A stretch of 64,000 bases of DNA from CAMPJM01 sp964440915 (GCA_964440915.1 CAYTTV010000013.1:11923-75922), one strand, 5' to 3'. Positions 32,626-42,588 are shown, counted from the stretch's first letter. A program made the numbers and translations. Notes: generated by a model not told the origin, from the sequence alone.

Positions 32626-32877
32626 AGAATAGGTGTCTAAGGCCCTGCAATGCAAGGAGGTTCGAAGTTAAACAAATTATCTATAAAATAGATTTTGAAA
32701 AAGCTAATTCTAATTAGGCATGCACCTTGGGAAAGTGAATATGCAGCACTCTTTACGAATATGCAAGATGAAATTATACGGACGGAAATTTGTAATGATT
32801 GTAGGCAGGTTGACAATCTCCCAGAGGCAAGCGTCTTCCTTCAGGCTACCCTATAGGCTGTTTGTCTCTTCAAACCC

Positions 32878-33141
32878 TTAGTTCAGGTTCATTTTATATA
32901 AATGCTTCACAAATGGGCTGATGGTCCAATCTCTAAGTGGCTCTATGTTCCTGATGGTACCTGTACCTGTATTATACCATATTTCTACAAATTCATCATT
33001 AATCCGGTATAGGGATATACTGAGTTGAAAAAAGGAAATCTTTGAGATAAAGCTCCCTTTTTGGAAGATCATCCTTGCTTGCTCCTCTAATGCTAAGCCT
33101 TGATACGCCGTTGGATTCATTCTTAAAAAATTAAAGCTCAT
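32878..33141 (-). CDS. Hypothetical protein, 87 aa
   Basis: The start at ATG 33141 (MSFNFLRMNPTAYQGL) is more likely than a TTG 69 bases upstream. The sequence (LEEQARMIFQKGSFISKISF, YRINDEFVEIWYNTGTGTI, LRDWTISPFVKHLYKM) looks like a compact alpha/beta protein with a Trp/Tyr-rich strand, resembling small Bacteroidetes proteins of unknown function. No signal peptide. It is on the same strand as the 1007-residue protein upstream of it. Confidence 0.65.
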   Translation of the reverse strand: MSFNFLRMNPTAYQGLALEEQARMIFQKGSFISKISFFQLSISLYRINDEFVEIWYNTGTGTIRNIEPLRDWTISPFVKHLYKMNLN

Positions 33142-33301
33142 TATTTGATCAGCAAAGTAAGCGCAAACAAGAGACCTAAACTTTTCAGAATAAGCCAAAA
33201 CAAAATTCAAGTAAGAAAAATGGGCATTGGCATTATTAAAAGGTTAACCCATCGCAATGATTAATAGGTCAATCAATGTGCTTGAGGATTAAAGGGCCTG
33301 A

Positions 33302-36300
33302 CTACTCCCATCGGTCAAGTGCCTGTTCAACACTGTCTTTCTTGGCGTTATATTCTTTCAGGAACGCTTCATATTCCATTGAAGGCACGATTTGCTTCAA
33401 TAAAGTCAGACTATTTTCAGCATAGGTAGTCAGGTGCATAGACAGGCATTGAAGGATGTAAGCTTTTTGTAGGGTTGCTGAATATGGATTGGTTTTAACG
33501 CCGTTCAAGAGCGTACTGTATGCCTGTTGTACATCTTTGATTTCATCGCGGAAAAAGTGGGCAGCAGCAACGATCCCTTGGGCATAAAATGGATTGAGGT
33601 CTGCTAAGGAGGCGTACGCTTGCGCTGCGGCCGCACTCCCTTTCTGAAGCAAAGTCATTTGCGCTTGAGCATGGTGCCATTCTGCCGATCCCCGTAAAGT
33701 GGCATTCTCTAATGAATCACTTAGTAAACCTGAAACCTTTTCATGATCATCAATGGCCAACCAATAGCGTAATTTCAGTATTTTCAGTCGATGTTCCAGA
33801 TCGCCATTCAATGGCTTGTTTTCAAGTTTTGCAAAAAGGTCGGGCAACCTTTCATAATGTTGCCTGAACAATTTCTTCTGGATGACGTCAAGGGTAACTT
33901 GCCATTTGAAATCACTTGCTTCAAGGCTGTTGATCATATCGATAAGTTCAGCGGAATTATCGATTTTGGTCAAGTAGGATTTTAAGAAGGTCAGGCTATC
34001 CAATGCACTTCCTTTATCAAGATCAACGGGCCTGTTCTTCTTCAAATACATTCCAGCAAGCCTTTGTTGTTCTGGTGACCCTTCTTTCTCAAAAAGTCTC
34101 CAATATGCTGCTGCTTGGGCAGTATCGCCAGCCGCCTCTAGGGCCAAAGCCAATGGCAAACTTGAATGCGCATACCGTTCCTCTTGAGATTTTTCAAAAT
34201 ACTGTCTGGCGACCTGATAAGCACCTTGCTCCAAGGACCAAAGACCCAATAAATAATTATAGTAGCCGGCCCTTGAAGTATGTTGAAAAGCTAGGGCCTC
34301 AAGATTCTGGAAGGCTTTGCCTACTTGATGATGGTAGTATAGGTAAAGGGCTTGTGCCAACAAAAGCTCCGTCTGGAATTGCGCGTTCAAGCTATCGTTG
34401 GCCAGATCGGTGAGTTGAGTAGCCAACCCATTGTCTTCGTGTGCCAAGGCTTGATTTATGGTATATTCGTACCAAAAGGTGAACTCCTCGGCCTGCGTAT
34501 TTCGTTGAACAGTATTTATTTCGATCAGGGGCGAAGGCTCCAAAGGCAATTGTTGCAAATTCAAATTCACCAGTGTATTATTTTTTTGCGGCAAATATGA
34601 AAGTTGGTTGAAATTTGTTCTCAATGAATCGAAATCTGTCGTCAGTCGATGCATGGCGAGAGCGTATAAAAGGTTGGTTTCTGAAGATTCACTGTAGCGG
34701 CTCTTCTGATCTAGATAGAACAGCGATGAATCGACAACGGCAGTTTTGCTAAACAACACGCCTATATTGTTTTTGATGACGGCGCTATTTGGAAAGACAT
34801 CCAATCCCTGGTTCAGGGTAAATAAAGCATCAAAGAAGCGGCCCCTGCGGTCATAGATATCCGCTATGTTAACATAGGTAGCCTCCAAAGGGTATCTTAG
34901 CTTAGCATCGTCAAAGTATTTCAGAGCAAAGGCATCGTCTCCTGCTTCCCGTGCCATAGCTCCCAATGCATTGTTGGACTTCGCATTTCTATAGTCATAG
35001 GTCTTGGCCAGCTTATAATATTGCTCGCTTACCGTATTTTGCTTGGTGAGAAGATACAGATCACCCAAACCATTGTAATATCCAGAAAAGCTCTGAAAGT
35101 AGGGTAAGAGTTGAGACCTGGCTACCAATACCCCTATCAAAACAACACCCCCTACGATTGTGGTAAAATAAGGCAAGTTTTTGGGCTTGTACTGTATTTT
35201 ATCAACATTGAGATTTTTGCTTAAGAGCGGGGCAAAGTTTCCAATAATGTAAATAAAGAACATAAAGCCTATGCCCAAGTGGCTAAAAATAACGGCATCT
35301 TCTATCACCTCCAGCATGGGGGCATTGACCACAAGGTGCATGGCCCCTATTGTAAAAAAAGTAATTATCCCTAAAATGAGATAAAAGAAAGCGCCCATTG
35401 GGGCAAATGGCATAAAGGAAAGGATACTTTCACTTCTTTTTCGAAAGCCCCAAATCCCCAATAATGCAGAAATAGACAGAAGAACCGTAGCATCAAGGTA
35501 AATCAAGTCCAATTCAAAATGACCAACATTATTTAAATAGGTAAGCAGCACCCATCCTAAATATACAATCGATATTACTACAAAATGGAAAAGACTCTTT
35601 TTTGCATAGCCAGTGTTGCCACTCGTAATGACATAGACAAAGCCGCTCAAAATGTCATGAGAGACCAGAAGGATAAAAAGAAAACCAAAAAATAAAGGGA
35701 GAACAATACCATAACTTCCAATAAAGGAAAAAGGCATGCTTGCTTGGGCAAAGCTGCCCAATATAATGAGTAGCAAAACAGAAGCAATAAAAAAGCCCCC
35801 TATCCTTATGTACAAATGAACGTGCCGTTTGATGGCATGATAATAATAGCTTAAAGCAAAGTAGGTGACAATAACCAGCAAAATCGCTGCATTCTCGTTC
35901 CATATCATCAACTGCTCCAACCGCAATGCTGCCAGCATAAAAGCCGTCAAGGTCATTCCGAAATAATACCAAAACCGAGGAAGTGTAGAAACGATGGCCA
36001 GGAAAAAGCTCAGGAAGAAGAAGTACAAAAATCCAAGGGAAGGGTAAATCCATGTAGGTAGCTGGGAAGGACTTCCCCGAAAAACCTCTTTTGTAAGATA
36101 GTGCTCTACGGGAACCGCTATCTCGGACAGCAAGAAGTGCACAGTAGCTATGGGAGATTCTATGGGTTCATAAGAGCGCACAACATCCCAAGACACGGCC
36201 CATTCATTCCCCCAAACACTGGCTGCAAGGGCAAACCCAATAGTCAAAAGGAACAATACGAGCAAAATCTGGAACAATGCCTTGTAAGGTCTGCTCCAGC

Positions 36301-36325
36301 TGCTCCAAAAAGAGAATGACGCCAC
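33302..36325 (-). CDS. Large multi-spanning membrane protein with TPR domain, unknown
   Basis: A 1007-residue protein, GTG start. The first 420 residues contain about ten to twelve hydrophobic segments (for example LFQILLVLFLLTIGFALA, FLYFFFLSFFLAIVS, AILLVIVTYFALSYYY). The rest is a long helical solenoid with TPR-like repeats (NNALGAMAREAGDDAFALKYF, NIADIYDRRGRFFDALFTLNQGL, ALALEAAGDTAQAAAYWRLF). It has no catalytic motif that I recognise. The layout is that of polytopic proteins with a periplasmic or cytoplasmic TPR scaffold. It is 15-75 bases away from gatC and other housekeeping genes. Function unknown. Confidence 0.85.
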   Translation of the reverse strand: MASFSFWSSWSRPYKALFQILLVLFLLTIGFALAASVWGNEWAVSWDVVRSYEPIESPIATVHFLLSEIAVPVEHYLTKEVFRGSPSQLPTWIYPSLGFLYFFFLSFFLAIVSTLPRFWYYFGMTLTAFMLAALRLEQLMIWNENAAILLVIVTYFALSYYYHAIKRHVHLYIRIGGFFIASVLLLIILGSFAQASMPFSFIGSYGIVLPLFFGFLFILLVSHDILSGFVYVITSGNTGYAKKSLFHFVVISIVYLGWVLLTYLNNVGHFELDLIYLDATVLLSISALLGIWGFRKRSESILSFMPFAPMGAFFYLILGIITFFTIGAMHLVVNAPMLEVIEDAVIFSHLGIGFMFFIYIIGNFAPLLSKNLNVDKIQYKPKNLPYFTTIVGGVVLIGVLVARSQLLPYFQSFSGYYNGLGDLYLLTKQNTVSEQYYKLAKTYDYRNAKSNNALGAMAREAGDDAFALKYFDDAKLRYPLEATYVNIADIYDRRGRFFDALFTLNQGLDVFPNSAVIKNNIGVLFSKTAVVDSSLFYLDQKSRYSESSETNLLYALAMHRLTTDFDSLRTNFNQLSYLPQKNNTLVNLNLQQLPLEPSPLIEINTVQRNTQAEEFTFWYEYTINQALAHEDNGLATQLTDLANDSLNAQFQTELLLAQALYLYYHHQVGKAFQNLEALAFQHTSRAGYYNYLLGLWSLEQGAYQVARQYFEKSQEERYAHSSLPLALALEAAGDTAQAAAYWRLFEKEGSPEQQRLAGMYLKKNRPVDLDKGSALDSLTFLKSYLTKIDNSAELIDMINSLEASDFKWQVTLDVIQKKLFRQHYERLPDLFAKLENKPLNGDLEHRLKILKLRYWLAIDDHEKVSGLLSDSLENATLRGSAEWHHAQAQMTLLQKGSAAAAQAYASLADLNPFYAQGIVAAAHFFRDEIKDVQQAYSTLLNGVKTNPYSATLQKAYILQCLSMHLTTYAENSLTLLKQIVPSMEYEAFLKEYNAKKDSVEQALDRWE

Positions 36326-36398
36326 TTATGAGAGTTTTGAGATTTGTTCTACACTTTAACTGAATTGGACCTTGTTTGACAAGCCACATCCATGAGGC

Positions 36399-36686
36399 TT
36401 ATTCCAGCACCTTAGGCACTCTAATATAATCAGAATCTTTCTTAGGAGCATTCTTCAGTGCGTCTTCATGGCTCAGGTGTGGTTTCACCACATCTTCCCT
36501 TAGCACGTTCACTTCGCTTGCCATATTGGTGAGCGGTTCCACACTGTCGGTATCGATCTCATTCAGCTTTTCTACCCACGTGAGGATGTCTGTAATATCC
36601 TTTAGCAAAGCATCGTCACTTTTATCATCAAAATTGAGCCGTGCGAGGTGTGCTATTTTTTTTAAGGTTTCCTTATCTACATCCAT
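36399..36686 (-). CDS. gatC: Asp/Glu-tRNA amidotransferase subunit C
   Basis: A 95-residue protein with the GatC pattern: LKKIAHLARLNFDD at the start, then ILTWVEKLNEIDTDSVEPLTNM and LREDVVKPHLSHEDALKNAPKKDSDYIRVPKVLE. It holds GatA and GatB together in the enzyme that converts Glu-tRNA-Gln and Asp-tRNA-Asn to the correct forms. gatA and gatB are not in the window. Confidence 0.95.
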   Translation of the reverse strand: MDVDKETLKKIAHLARLNFDDKSDDALLKDITDILTWVEKLNEIDTDSVEPLTNMASEVNVLREDVVKPHLSHEDALKNAPKKDSDYIRVPKVLE

Positions 36687-36721
36687 TGCATTTTGATTGC
36701 TATATTAAATAATGATATTCT

Positions 36722-37456
36722 TTACTTTGAAGGAAATGCTCTTTTCAATTCTTCGTCAATAATATGGTAAACCTTTTCTTTGAGATGACCGATGTCCTGT
36801 ACCGACATCCCCACAGTCTCAATGGGCTCATGGTAAATCAACTTCGACTGCCTTCGGGTTACCAACATTTTCCCATCATCGGGCAAAATTATCCAATTAT
36901 AGGGAATAGTTACAGGAATAATTGGAATTTGTTTCTCTATGGCAATCCTAAAAGGCCCGTCCTTAAATCGGCCCATAGTGGGAGGTGATGTGGTCACAAT
37001 ACCCCCTTCAGGAAAAATCACCAAGCTCTTGCCTTCTTCAATGGCTTCCTTTGAGCGCTCCACGGCCTCGTACTTGCTTCTAAGTTTATTGCGGTTCACG
37101 GTTATGTGCAACTTCCTGTACATGTATCCGAACAGCGGTACTTTGGCAATAGAGCTTTTGCCTACAAACACAAAGTATATGGGCGTAAAACCCATAATGG
37201 GGATATCCAAAAACGAGGTATGGTTAGGGCAGAAAACATACTGCCTTTCTCTATCCAAAGGAACTCTGTACTCAACCTTGATAGAAAAGAAGCATAGAAC
37301 GTAGAATACTTTTGCCCAGACACGATTAAGGAGATAAGCGTAGTAGTGCCATTGCCTTCTTTGCACGGTGATGAGAAAAAGAGGCAGCAGCAACAAGAAC
37401 AACAGCATAAATTGGAAAAAGCAATAACGAGAATAGAGAAGTCGCAAAATTTTCAT
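36722..37456 (-). CDS. Lysophospholipid acyltransferase, PlsC family
   Basis: The ATG at 37456 is preferred over a TTG one codon earlier. The protein has 244 residues. An N-terminal membrane segment (about 14-30) is followed by the HX4D acyltransferase motif (NHTSFLD, His79 and Asp84) and FPEGG at 148-152. It acylates lysophosphatidate or a similar lysolipid at the inner membrane. It is upstream of gatC with a 35-base gap, on the same strand. Confidence 0.93.
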   Translation of the reverse strand: MKILRLLYSRYCFFQFMLLFLLLLPLFLITVQRRQWHYYAYLLNRVWAKVFYVLCFFSIKVEYRVPLDRERQYVFCPNHTSFLDIPIMGFTPIYFVFVGKSSIAKVPLFGYMYRKLHITVNRNKLRSKYEAVERSKEAIEEGKSLVIFPEGGIVTTSPPTMGRFKDGPFRIAIEKQIPIIPVTIPYNWIILPDDGKMLVTRRQSKLIYHEPIETVGMSVQDIGHLKEKVYHIIDEELKRAFPSK

Positions 37457-37510
37457 CAAATACCAAATGGTTAACTTATGCCCTATAAAACAAGACTATT
37501 AATGTGTGCC

Positions 37511-38068
37511 TCAGCATTCTGACATGTTCACGATACACCGTTCTGATTTTAATAGGTTAATTTCCTTTAGTGTAAATGCCGATTTTGCAGAGGCCATCTC
37601 TTGCCTGCTTTTTTGTTTTATGGACTTTCTGGCCATGGCTTCCATAAACCTCCTGACCTGGACTTCCGACTCCAAGATAAGCTTAGGAACCTGCGTGGGT
37701 TTATCGTCTTCGCCTTTGGCTACCATAGTAAAATAACTGGTATTAGTGTGTTTTACCTTGCCTGTTTTCACGTTTTCGGCTTCTGCCCTGATGCCGACCA
37801 CGACAGATGTGTTGCCTACATAATTTACAGAAGCTTTCAAAGAAACCAGCTCACCCACCTCCACAGGCTGGAGAAAGTCTACAGTGTCTATGGAAACGGT
37901 AACGCAATATGCCCCCGCATGCCTACTGGCACAAGCATAAGCCACTTTATCCATGAGGGAAAGTATAATACCCCCATGTATTTTCCCGCCAAAATTGGCA
38001 TAGGAAGGTATCATCAATTCGGTGAGAACAGTTAGGGAATAACTCACAGGTTTAGCCACTAGCTCCAT
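37511..38068 (-). CDS. Acyl-CoA thioesterase, hot-dog fold
   Basis: ATG at 38068. 185 residues. The hot-dog domain has NFGGKIHGGIILSLMDKVAYACASRHAG, with the helix Asp in LMDK typical of the YciA/ACOT group, and VSIDTVDFLQPVEVGELV. A charged Lys-rich C-terminal tail (about 140-185) is an extension beyond the usual domain. It hydrolyses acyl-CoA in the cytoplasm; it stands next to an acyltransferase gene, which fits lipid turnover. Confidence 0.9.
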   Translation of the reverse strand: MELVAKPVSYSLTVLTELMIPSYANFGGKIHGGIILSLMDKVAYACASRHAGAYCVTVSIDTVDFLQPVEVGELVSLKASVNYVGNTSVVVGIRAEAENVKTGKVKHTNTSYFTMVAKGEDDKPTQVPKLILESEVQVRRFMEAMARKSIKQKSRQEMASAKSAFTLKEINLLKSERCIVNMSEC

Positions 38069-38171
38069 CAATATGTTGTTTTACTGCCTGATAAAATAAG
38101 TCGAAATATAAACATGAATCAACACCAAAAACAAAATACTCTAGCTTGACTCAAAATATAGACCTGATCTT

Positions 38172-39533
38172 TTACATAGGTTTTGCTCTATGGTTTACCA
38201 ACAGTCTATTGGTCAAGATATTGAACCGTAATAAAAGTGCGATGGCCGTCAAGACCAATCCTGTCAAAAGTCCATACCATATTCCCTTTACTCCTAACCC
38301 AAGCTCAAACCCCATTACATAACCCAATGGAAGCCCTATAATCCAATAGGCTACTATAGCCACTACAGTGGGCATTTTCACATCTTCTAACCCCCTCAAA
38401 GCACCTAATGCGACTACTTGTATGCCATCGAATAATTGAAAAATAGCCGCTATCACCAACAAGGTGGAAGCAATCTGGATGACTTCCAGTTCGTCTACAT
38501 AGAGGCTTGGAAGGAAATTTCTTCCCAAAGCAAATCCAATGCAAGCAACAGACATAAAGGCAAGGGCCATAATAAAGGAGGTGAACCCCGCTATGCGCAG
38601 CTTGGGAATATCATTGAGGCCTAGCTGATTGCCTACACGAACAGTAGCGGCAGCAGAGATGCCAGAGGCCATCATATAGCTCACCGACGTTAGGCTAATG
38701 GCAATCTGATGTGCTGCCAACTGGACCGCTCCTAACCATCCTGCCATAATCGCTGCGGCACTGAAAGCCCCCACTTCAAAGACAAACTGAAGGCCCGTGG
38801 GCAACCCTAACTTAAGCATCCGCTTGCACAGTTTTTTCGAAAAACCTTTCCATCTTAGCTTTTCAATATAGGGCTGGAAAACACCAGCCTTGAAAATATA
38901 AACCCCCATTAGGATCGCCATTACCACCCTGGAGATAAGTGTAGCAAGGCCCGCTCCGAATAACCCCATTGCAGGAAAACCAAATTTTCCGTAAATCAAG
39001 ATATAGTTGAGCCCTACATTCAGCAGGTTGGACCCAACGGTAATGTACATGGCAGTCTTGGTGAGTGATAGACCTTCTGCGAATTGCCTGAAGGACTGAA
39101 AAATCATAAAAGGTATCAGGGATAGCCCAATTACATTCAGGTAAGGCCCTGCCAAGATCGCTACTTCTTCTGGTTGGTCCAAAAAAGGTAAGACATACGT
39201 AATCCCGAAAGACAGGAAATAGAGGAGGATACCGGCCACTAGGTTGATGTACAATCCATGCTTAAATATCTTTCCGCTCCTTTGATAATGCTTCTTTCCA
39301 TCGGCTGCTGCAATGAGCGGAGTGATGGCATAAGAAATGCCTATCCCAAATGTGAGGATAATGGCAAAAATACTATTTCCTAGCGATACTGCTGCCAAAG
39401 GAATCGTACCCAACTGCCCTACCATGGCACTGTCGGCCACGCCAACCATGACGTGCCCCAATTGGCTTAGCATCATCGGCACTGCCAATGTGATATTTCT
39501 CTTGAAATGATCTTTATAAACAGAAAGGGCCAT
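38172..39533 (-). CDS. MATE-family multidrug/Na+ antiporter
   Basis: A 453-residue protein with twelve hydrophobic segments in two halves. The first half starts FKRNITLAVPMMLSQLGHVMVGVADSAMVGQLG and the second has LKLGLPTGLQFVFEVGAFSAAAIMAGWLG, both typical MatE repeats. It exports cationic compounds in exchange for Na+ or H+. It stands between the thioesterase and a Nudix gene with no regulator nearby, so the substrate is open. Confidence 0.95.
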   Translation of the reverse strand: MALSVYKDHFKRNITLAVPMMLSQLGHVMVGVADSAMVGQLGTIPLAAVSLGNSIFAIILTFGIGISYAITPLIAAADGKKHYQRSGKIFKHGLYINLVAGILLYFLSFGITYVLPFLDQPEEVAILAGPYLNVIGLSLIPFMIFQSFRQFAEGLSLTKTAMYITVGSNLLNVGLNYILIYGKFGFPAMGLFGAGLATLISRVVMAILMGVYIFKAGVFQPYIEKLRWKGFSKKLCKRMLKLGLPTGLQFVFEVGAFSAAAIMAGWLGAVQLAAHQIAISLTSVSYMMASGISAAATVRVGNQLGLNDIPKLRIAGFTSFIMALAFMSVACIGFALGRNFLPSLYVDELEVIQIASTLLVIAAIFQLFDGIQVVALGALRGLEDVKMPTVVAIVAYWIIGLPLGYVMGFELGLGVKGIWYGLLTGLVLTAIALLLRFNILTNRLLVNHRAKPM

Positions 39534-39565
39534 GAAAGAACAAGAAAGGGTTCAAATAAAAATAA

Positions 39566-40111
39566 CTAAAGGCCACGCAACCGTGCTACTTTCAACAAGC
39601 CTGCAATACTCAGACTATCGGTGATCTGCCCCTCCATCACCATAGCAATGGCTTCTGACAAAGGCAGCTTCTTGATGCTAAGTTCTTCACTTTGCTCAAA
39701 GGCCGTTTCGCCTTGTGTAAGTTCCCCAGCCAAAAAAATAAAGCCTTCTTCATCTGTAACGGAATTGGAGGTGTGGATGCGCATTATATTTTCCCATTTT
39801 TCTGCCGTCAACCCCGTTTCCTCTTTCAGTTCTCTTTTGGCAGACTCTAAAGGGCTTATACCAAGCGGACCACCGCCCATTGGGATTTCCCACGAGTATT
39901 CCTTTAGGGTATACCGGTACTGCCCCACAAGCCAAGTGTTGCCTTCATGATCTATAGGAATGATGCCAATGGCCTTGTTCTTAAAAAGCACCTTACCATA
40001 AATGCCTTTCCCTCCACCAGGGTTTATGACCTCGTCTTCATGAATTGCGATCCAAGGATTATCGTAGACCTCCCGGGTGCTGAGTGTCTTCCAATTGCCG
40101 TTTTCTTCCAT
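39566..40111 (-). CDS. Nudix hydrolase, ADP-ribose pyrophosphatase-like
   Basis: The start at ATG 40111 (MEENGNWKTLSTREVYDNPW) gives 181 residues, the family length; a longer frame upstream is probably leader. The Nudix box is recognisable as GGGPLGISPLESAKRELKEE followed by TGL, but the Glu expected at the seventh position of the box is Ile (GGPLG-I). The metal-binding REXXEE part (RELKEE) is intact. VGQYRYTLKEYSWEIPMGG is typical of NudF-like ADP-ribose hydrolases. The substrate is uncertain. Confidence 0.88.
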   Translation of the reverse strand: MEENGNWKTLSTREVYDNPWIAIHEDEVINPGGGKGIYGKVLFKNKAIGIIPIDHEGNTWLVGQYRYTLKEYSWEIPMGGGPLGISPLESAKRELKEETGLTAEKWENIMRIHTSNSVTDEEGFIFLAGELTQGETAFEQSEELSIKKLPLSEAIAMVMEGQITDSLSIAGLLKVARLRGL

Positions 40112-40754
40112 GGCCACAAAAATAGCGAAGCTTGAGGAAAGAATATGCTTTTGAATAAAGACAATTTTTGGGAGAGGAGTGGTGTCAGTGCCGAATTTTG
40201 TAGTCCCCCTTTTATTCATTAGTATAATTTCAATGCACTTTCTTGTCGCAAAACATTTTATTTACTTTGAAAAATGTAATTTAGTAACCAATAAAATGGT
40301 TTTACTTACTGTGTGCAAAACTCCGTTTGTATGCTTTCTTATTCGCCACTACCTCCAAGCCGTTTCCTGTTAGCGGCAATATTTACGAACTTCAAAATAG
40401 ATTTAGAAACAGTAAGAAATGTCTGTCTTTGCCGGAAACAAGTGAAGTTGACCATTATGTCAAACCTTCGTATAGAATTTGCAAAAGGTTTTTGGATCTT
40501 CTATGGGTGGACGACAAAAGATGGTGGTAAAATTATTACCTCATTTGCGCAGAAAGTTCATTACAATGAATGCTCAAGGTTATATTCCAAGTAAAGGATT
40601 GAATACAAGTTTTAATTCCAGAGTGAAATGCAAAAGTAAAACAGAAAACTTACCTAAATTAGCTTAGGCTGCCATAGCGCATAAAAAGCTTCTTAAACAA
40701 ACAACATCAAAAAACCTGAAATAGAAATGCCATAAACTGCCATGAGAAGAGTTT
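40112..40754. other. Spacer with no convincing gene
   Basis: This 640-base stretch has short overlapping frames in all three plus-strand phases (for example 40327-40530 and 40313-40594), but none has a good start or a recognised domain. It may be remnants of a lost gene. No RNA was recognised. Confidence 0.45.
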
Positions 40755-41330
40755 CTATTCCATGATGTTTAACTGAATTTTTGCAAGCAGTTTTCCAGCC
40801 ATATCATCGGATGGGTAAAGGGAAAATGACATAGAACTTTTGCCCATGTGCCATGTGTGAAATTTAAGTTGTAATCCTTCCATTAGTTCATTATCCGCCG
40901 TTTCAGCAGCTCCTTCAATATCCAATACAAGGTCAGGATCGCCATTATATTTTATCATATCCTTGAACATTTTTTCTCCATTTTCACCATCGTCTATGAT
41001 CAAAACCGCTGATTTAACCTTTTCTAAACTATCTATCCCCAGGGCAAAATAAGCAATAGCATATTGTAGAAAAGTAAACTTATGAGGATCGGGCACTACG
41101 TGGGTTTCATATACTAAAGAATACCTTTTCTTGTCCTCGTTTTTCAATTCGATTAAGCTCTCGAAAATAATTTCATCAAATGGCTCAATGTCTTCAAAAT
41201 ACGCAGGAATGTCATAAGTCATAATGGAAAAGTTAACGAACAGAACATAAATTGATAGCATCATAAGTTTTAGCACTACTCCATTGAACATTCCTACCCT
41301 GCATGAGGTAAGCAGGGTAAGGATATCCAT
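40755..41330 (-). CDS. Hypothetical protein, 191 aa (or 155 aa)
   Basis: ATG at 41330, with an alternative at 41222 (MTYDIPAYFEDIEPFDEIIF) that would remove a hydrophobic N-terminal stretch. The body (DKKRYSLVYETHVVPDPHKFTF, GLQLKFHTWHMGKSSMSFSLYPSDDMAGKLL) is acidic. I do not recognise the family. If the longer start is right, the stretch at about 14-37 is a signal anchor. It ends a two-gene unit with the next gene upstream, 9 bases apart. Confidence 0.7.
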   Translation of the reverse strand: MDILTLLTSCRVGMFNGVVLKLMMLSIYVLFVNFSIMTYDIPAYFEDIEPFDEIIFESLIELKNEDKKRYSLVYETHVVPDPHKFTFLQYAIAYFALGIDSLEKVKSAVLIIDDGENGEKMFKDMIKYNGDPDLVLDIEGAAETADNELMEGLQLKFHTWHMGKSSMSFSLYPSDDMAGKLLAKIQLNIME

Positions 41331-41339
41331 GAAAGCAAT

Positions 41340-42029
41340 TTATTTTTTCTTGTTTTGCTTGGCCGTAGTGATTAATTGTTTTTCAAGATCATTTCTTTCC
41401 CTTCCTCCATTTGGCACTTTAACTTCATGAATACTGCCAGAAGGTATAGGGCTATACCCATGTTTTTCCCTTTGGTACTCACTTGCCAGTATACAACCTT
41501 TGATGTCATAATATTCGTCATTGGCAGATTTGCCTACCAACTTCACATAATAAAACTCGTTGTCGGTTTCGCTAGCAGGAAATTTTATGCAATTATTGGA
41601 TACGTCTGCTGCTTTTACCGTTATGTATTTCACGGAATTAAAATTGTTCTTTGCAAGGTTTTCTACGAACTCAGGTAGGAAAACACCTTCCGGATGGTCT
41701 TTTTGAATGATAGCGTATGGCCACCCCTGCCATCCTATAAAAACAAGGTATTCGTCCAAAGTAACATTCTGTGTTTCCCAGCTTAAATAAATATCGTCCA
41801 GTCTAGGGGTTGTTTTGGTTTGCCTATCCCAGTTTCTCAATGGCTTCCCCGTTCCTTTATCCTCCATCATGGCATCTTCGCTCCATTTCCAGTTTAACTG
41901 ACAAAGGCCTTTTGCAACTTTAGACATTGAGGCAAAACTTGCTGTCTTTTGAACCTTTGATGTGAGCTCTCCTGCATCAATCCCGGTATTATCTTTAATC
42001 GTTTTGAAAAGTTTGTTTAAAAAAGACAT
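41340..42029 (-). CDS. Hypothetical protein, 229 aa
   Basis: A soluble-looking protein starting MSFLNKLFKTIKDNTGIDAGEL. No signal peptide or membrane segment. Regions rich in aromatic residues (LNWKWSEDAMM, IYLSWETQNVTLDEYLVFIGWQGWPYA) and a Lys-rich tail. No family recognised. It lies 9 bases upstream of another hypothetical gene on the same strand, so the two are probably co-transcribed and may work together. Confidence 0.75.
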   Translation of the reverse strand: MSFLNKLFKTIKDNTGIDAGELTSKVQKTASFASMSKVAKGLCQLNWKWSEDAMMEDKGTGKPLRNWDRQTKTTPRLDDIYLSWETQNVTLDEYLVFIGWQGWPYAIIQKDHPEGVFLPEFVENLAKNNFNSVKYITVKAADVSNNCIKFPASETDNEFYYVKLVGKSANDEYYDIKGCILASEYQREKHGYSPIPSGSIHEVKVPNGGRERNDLEKQLITTAKQNKKK

Positions 42030-42588
42030 AATAATTGTTTATATGTGACATTGATTTATGCTTGTTTTGGCCTAAGGTGTAAAGCTTATATTGCAATCGA
42101 ATTCTTATCCTCAGACACCTTAATCTTCGGATATTTTCCATCTACAGACGGCTTCATCCTTGCTTTTCTCCTATATAATTTAGGATACATTATGTTATGA
42201 GGAGGTAATTTATATATATGACGGTTTACAGTTACAATAAAACGCACCAACCTCTTACACACGTGATTCAATAAATTATATAGTAAAAAAATATAAAGTC
42301 ATGAGAATCAATGTCATGCATAACCACGCTGCGATTTTTTTATAAGGATAAATGCTATGCTTAAATTTTATAAACATTCGTTACTGTTTTTTCCAGCGCA
42401 TGTCCTGTTGTGCGGAATTCAGTAGGACACTAACGAGTTGACACTCCAGAATACGGTTTTAAAGGATGTTATTGGAAAAACTCTAGAGCCTGACGAGAAT
42501 CGCGCGTTATTTTTTATCTTGCGTGTGAAGAATACTTGTTCTCAAAGTTTCATTATAAAACTTCACCCACTTCAAAACCACTAAAAAC
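42030..42588. other. Spacer, no gene recognised
   Basis: A 61-codon frame at 42086-42271 (minus) has no family resemblance and was not accepted. TGTCCT and AGGACA form a loose inverted repeat near 42402-42430. Otherwise nothing was seen. Confidence 0.45.

Noticed and set aside
40313..40667. Three overlapping plus-strand frames in the spacer after the Nudix gene
   Set aside because: No recognised domain, poor starts and mutual overlap. Possibly remnants, but I cannot support a gene.
42086..42271. 61-codon minus-strand frame in a spacer
   Set aside because: No family resemblance, no clear ribosome site, and no supporting neighbour.
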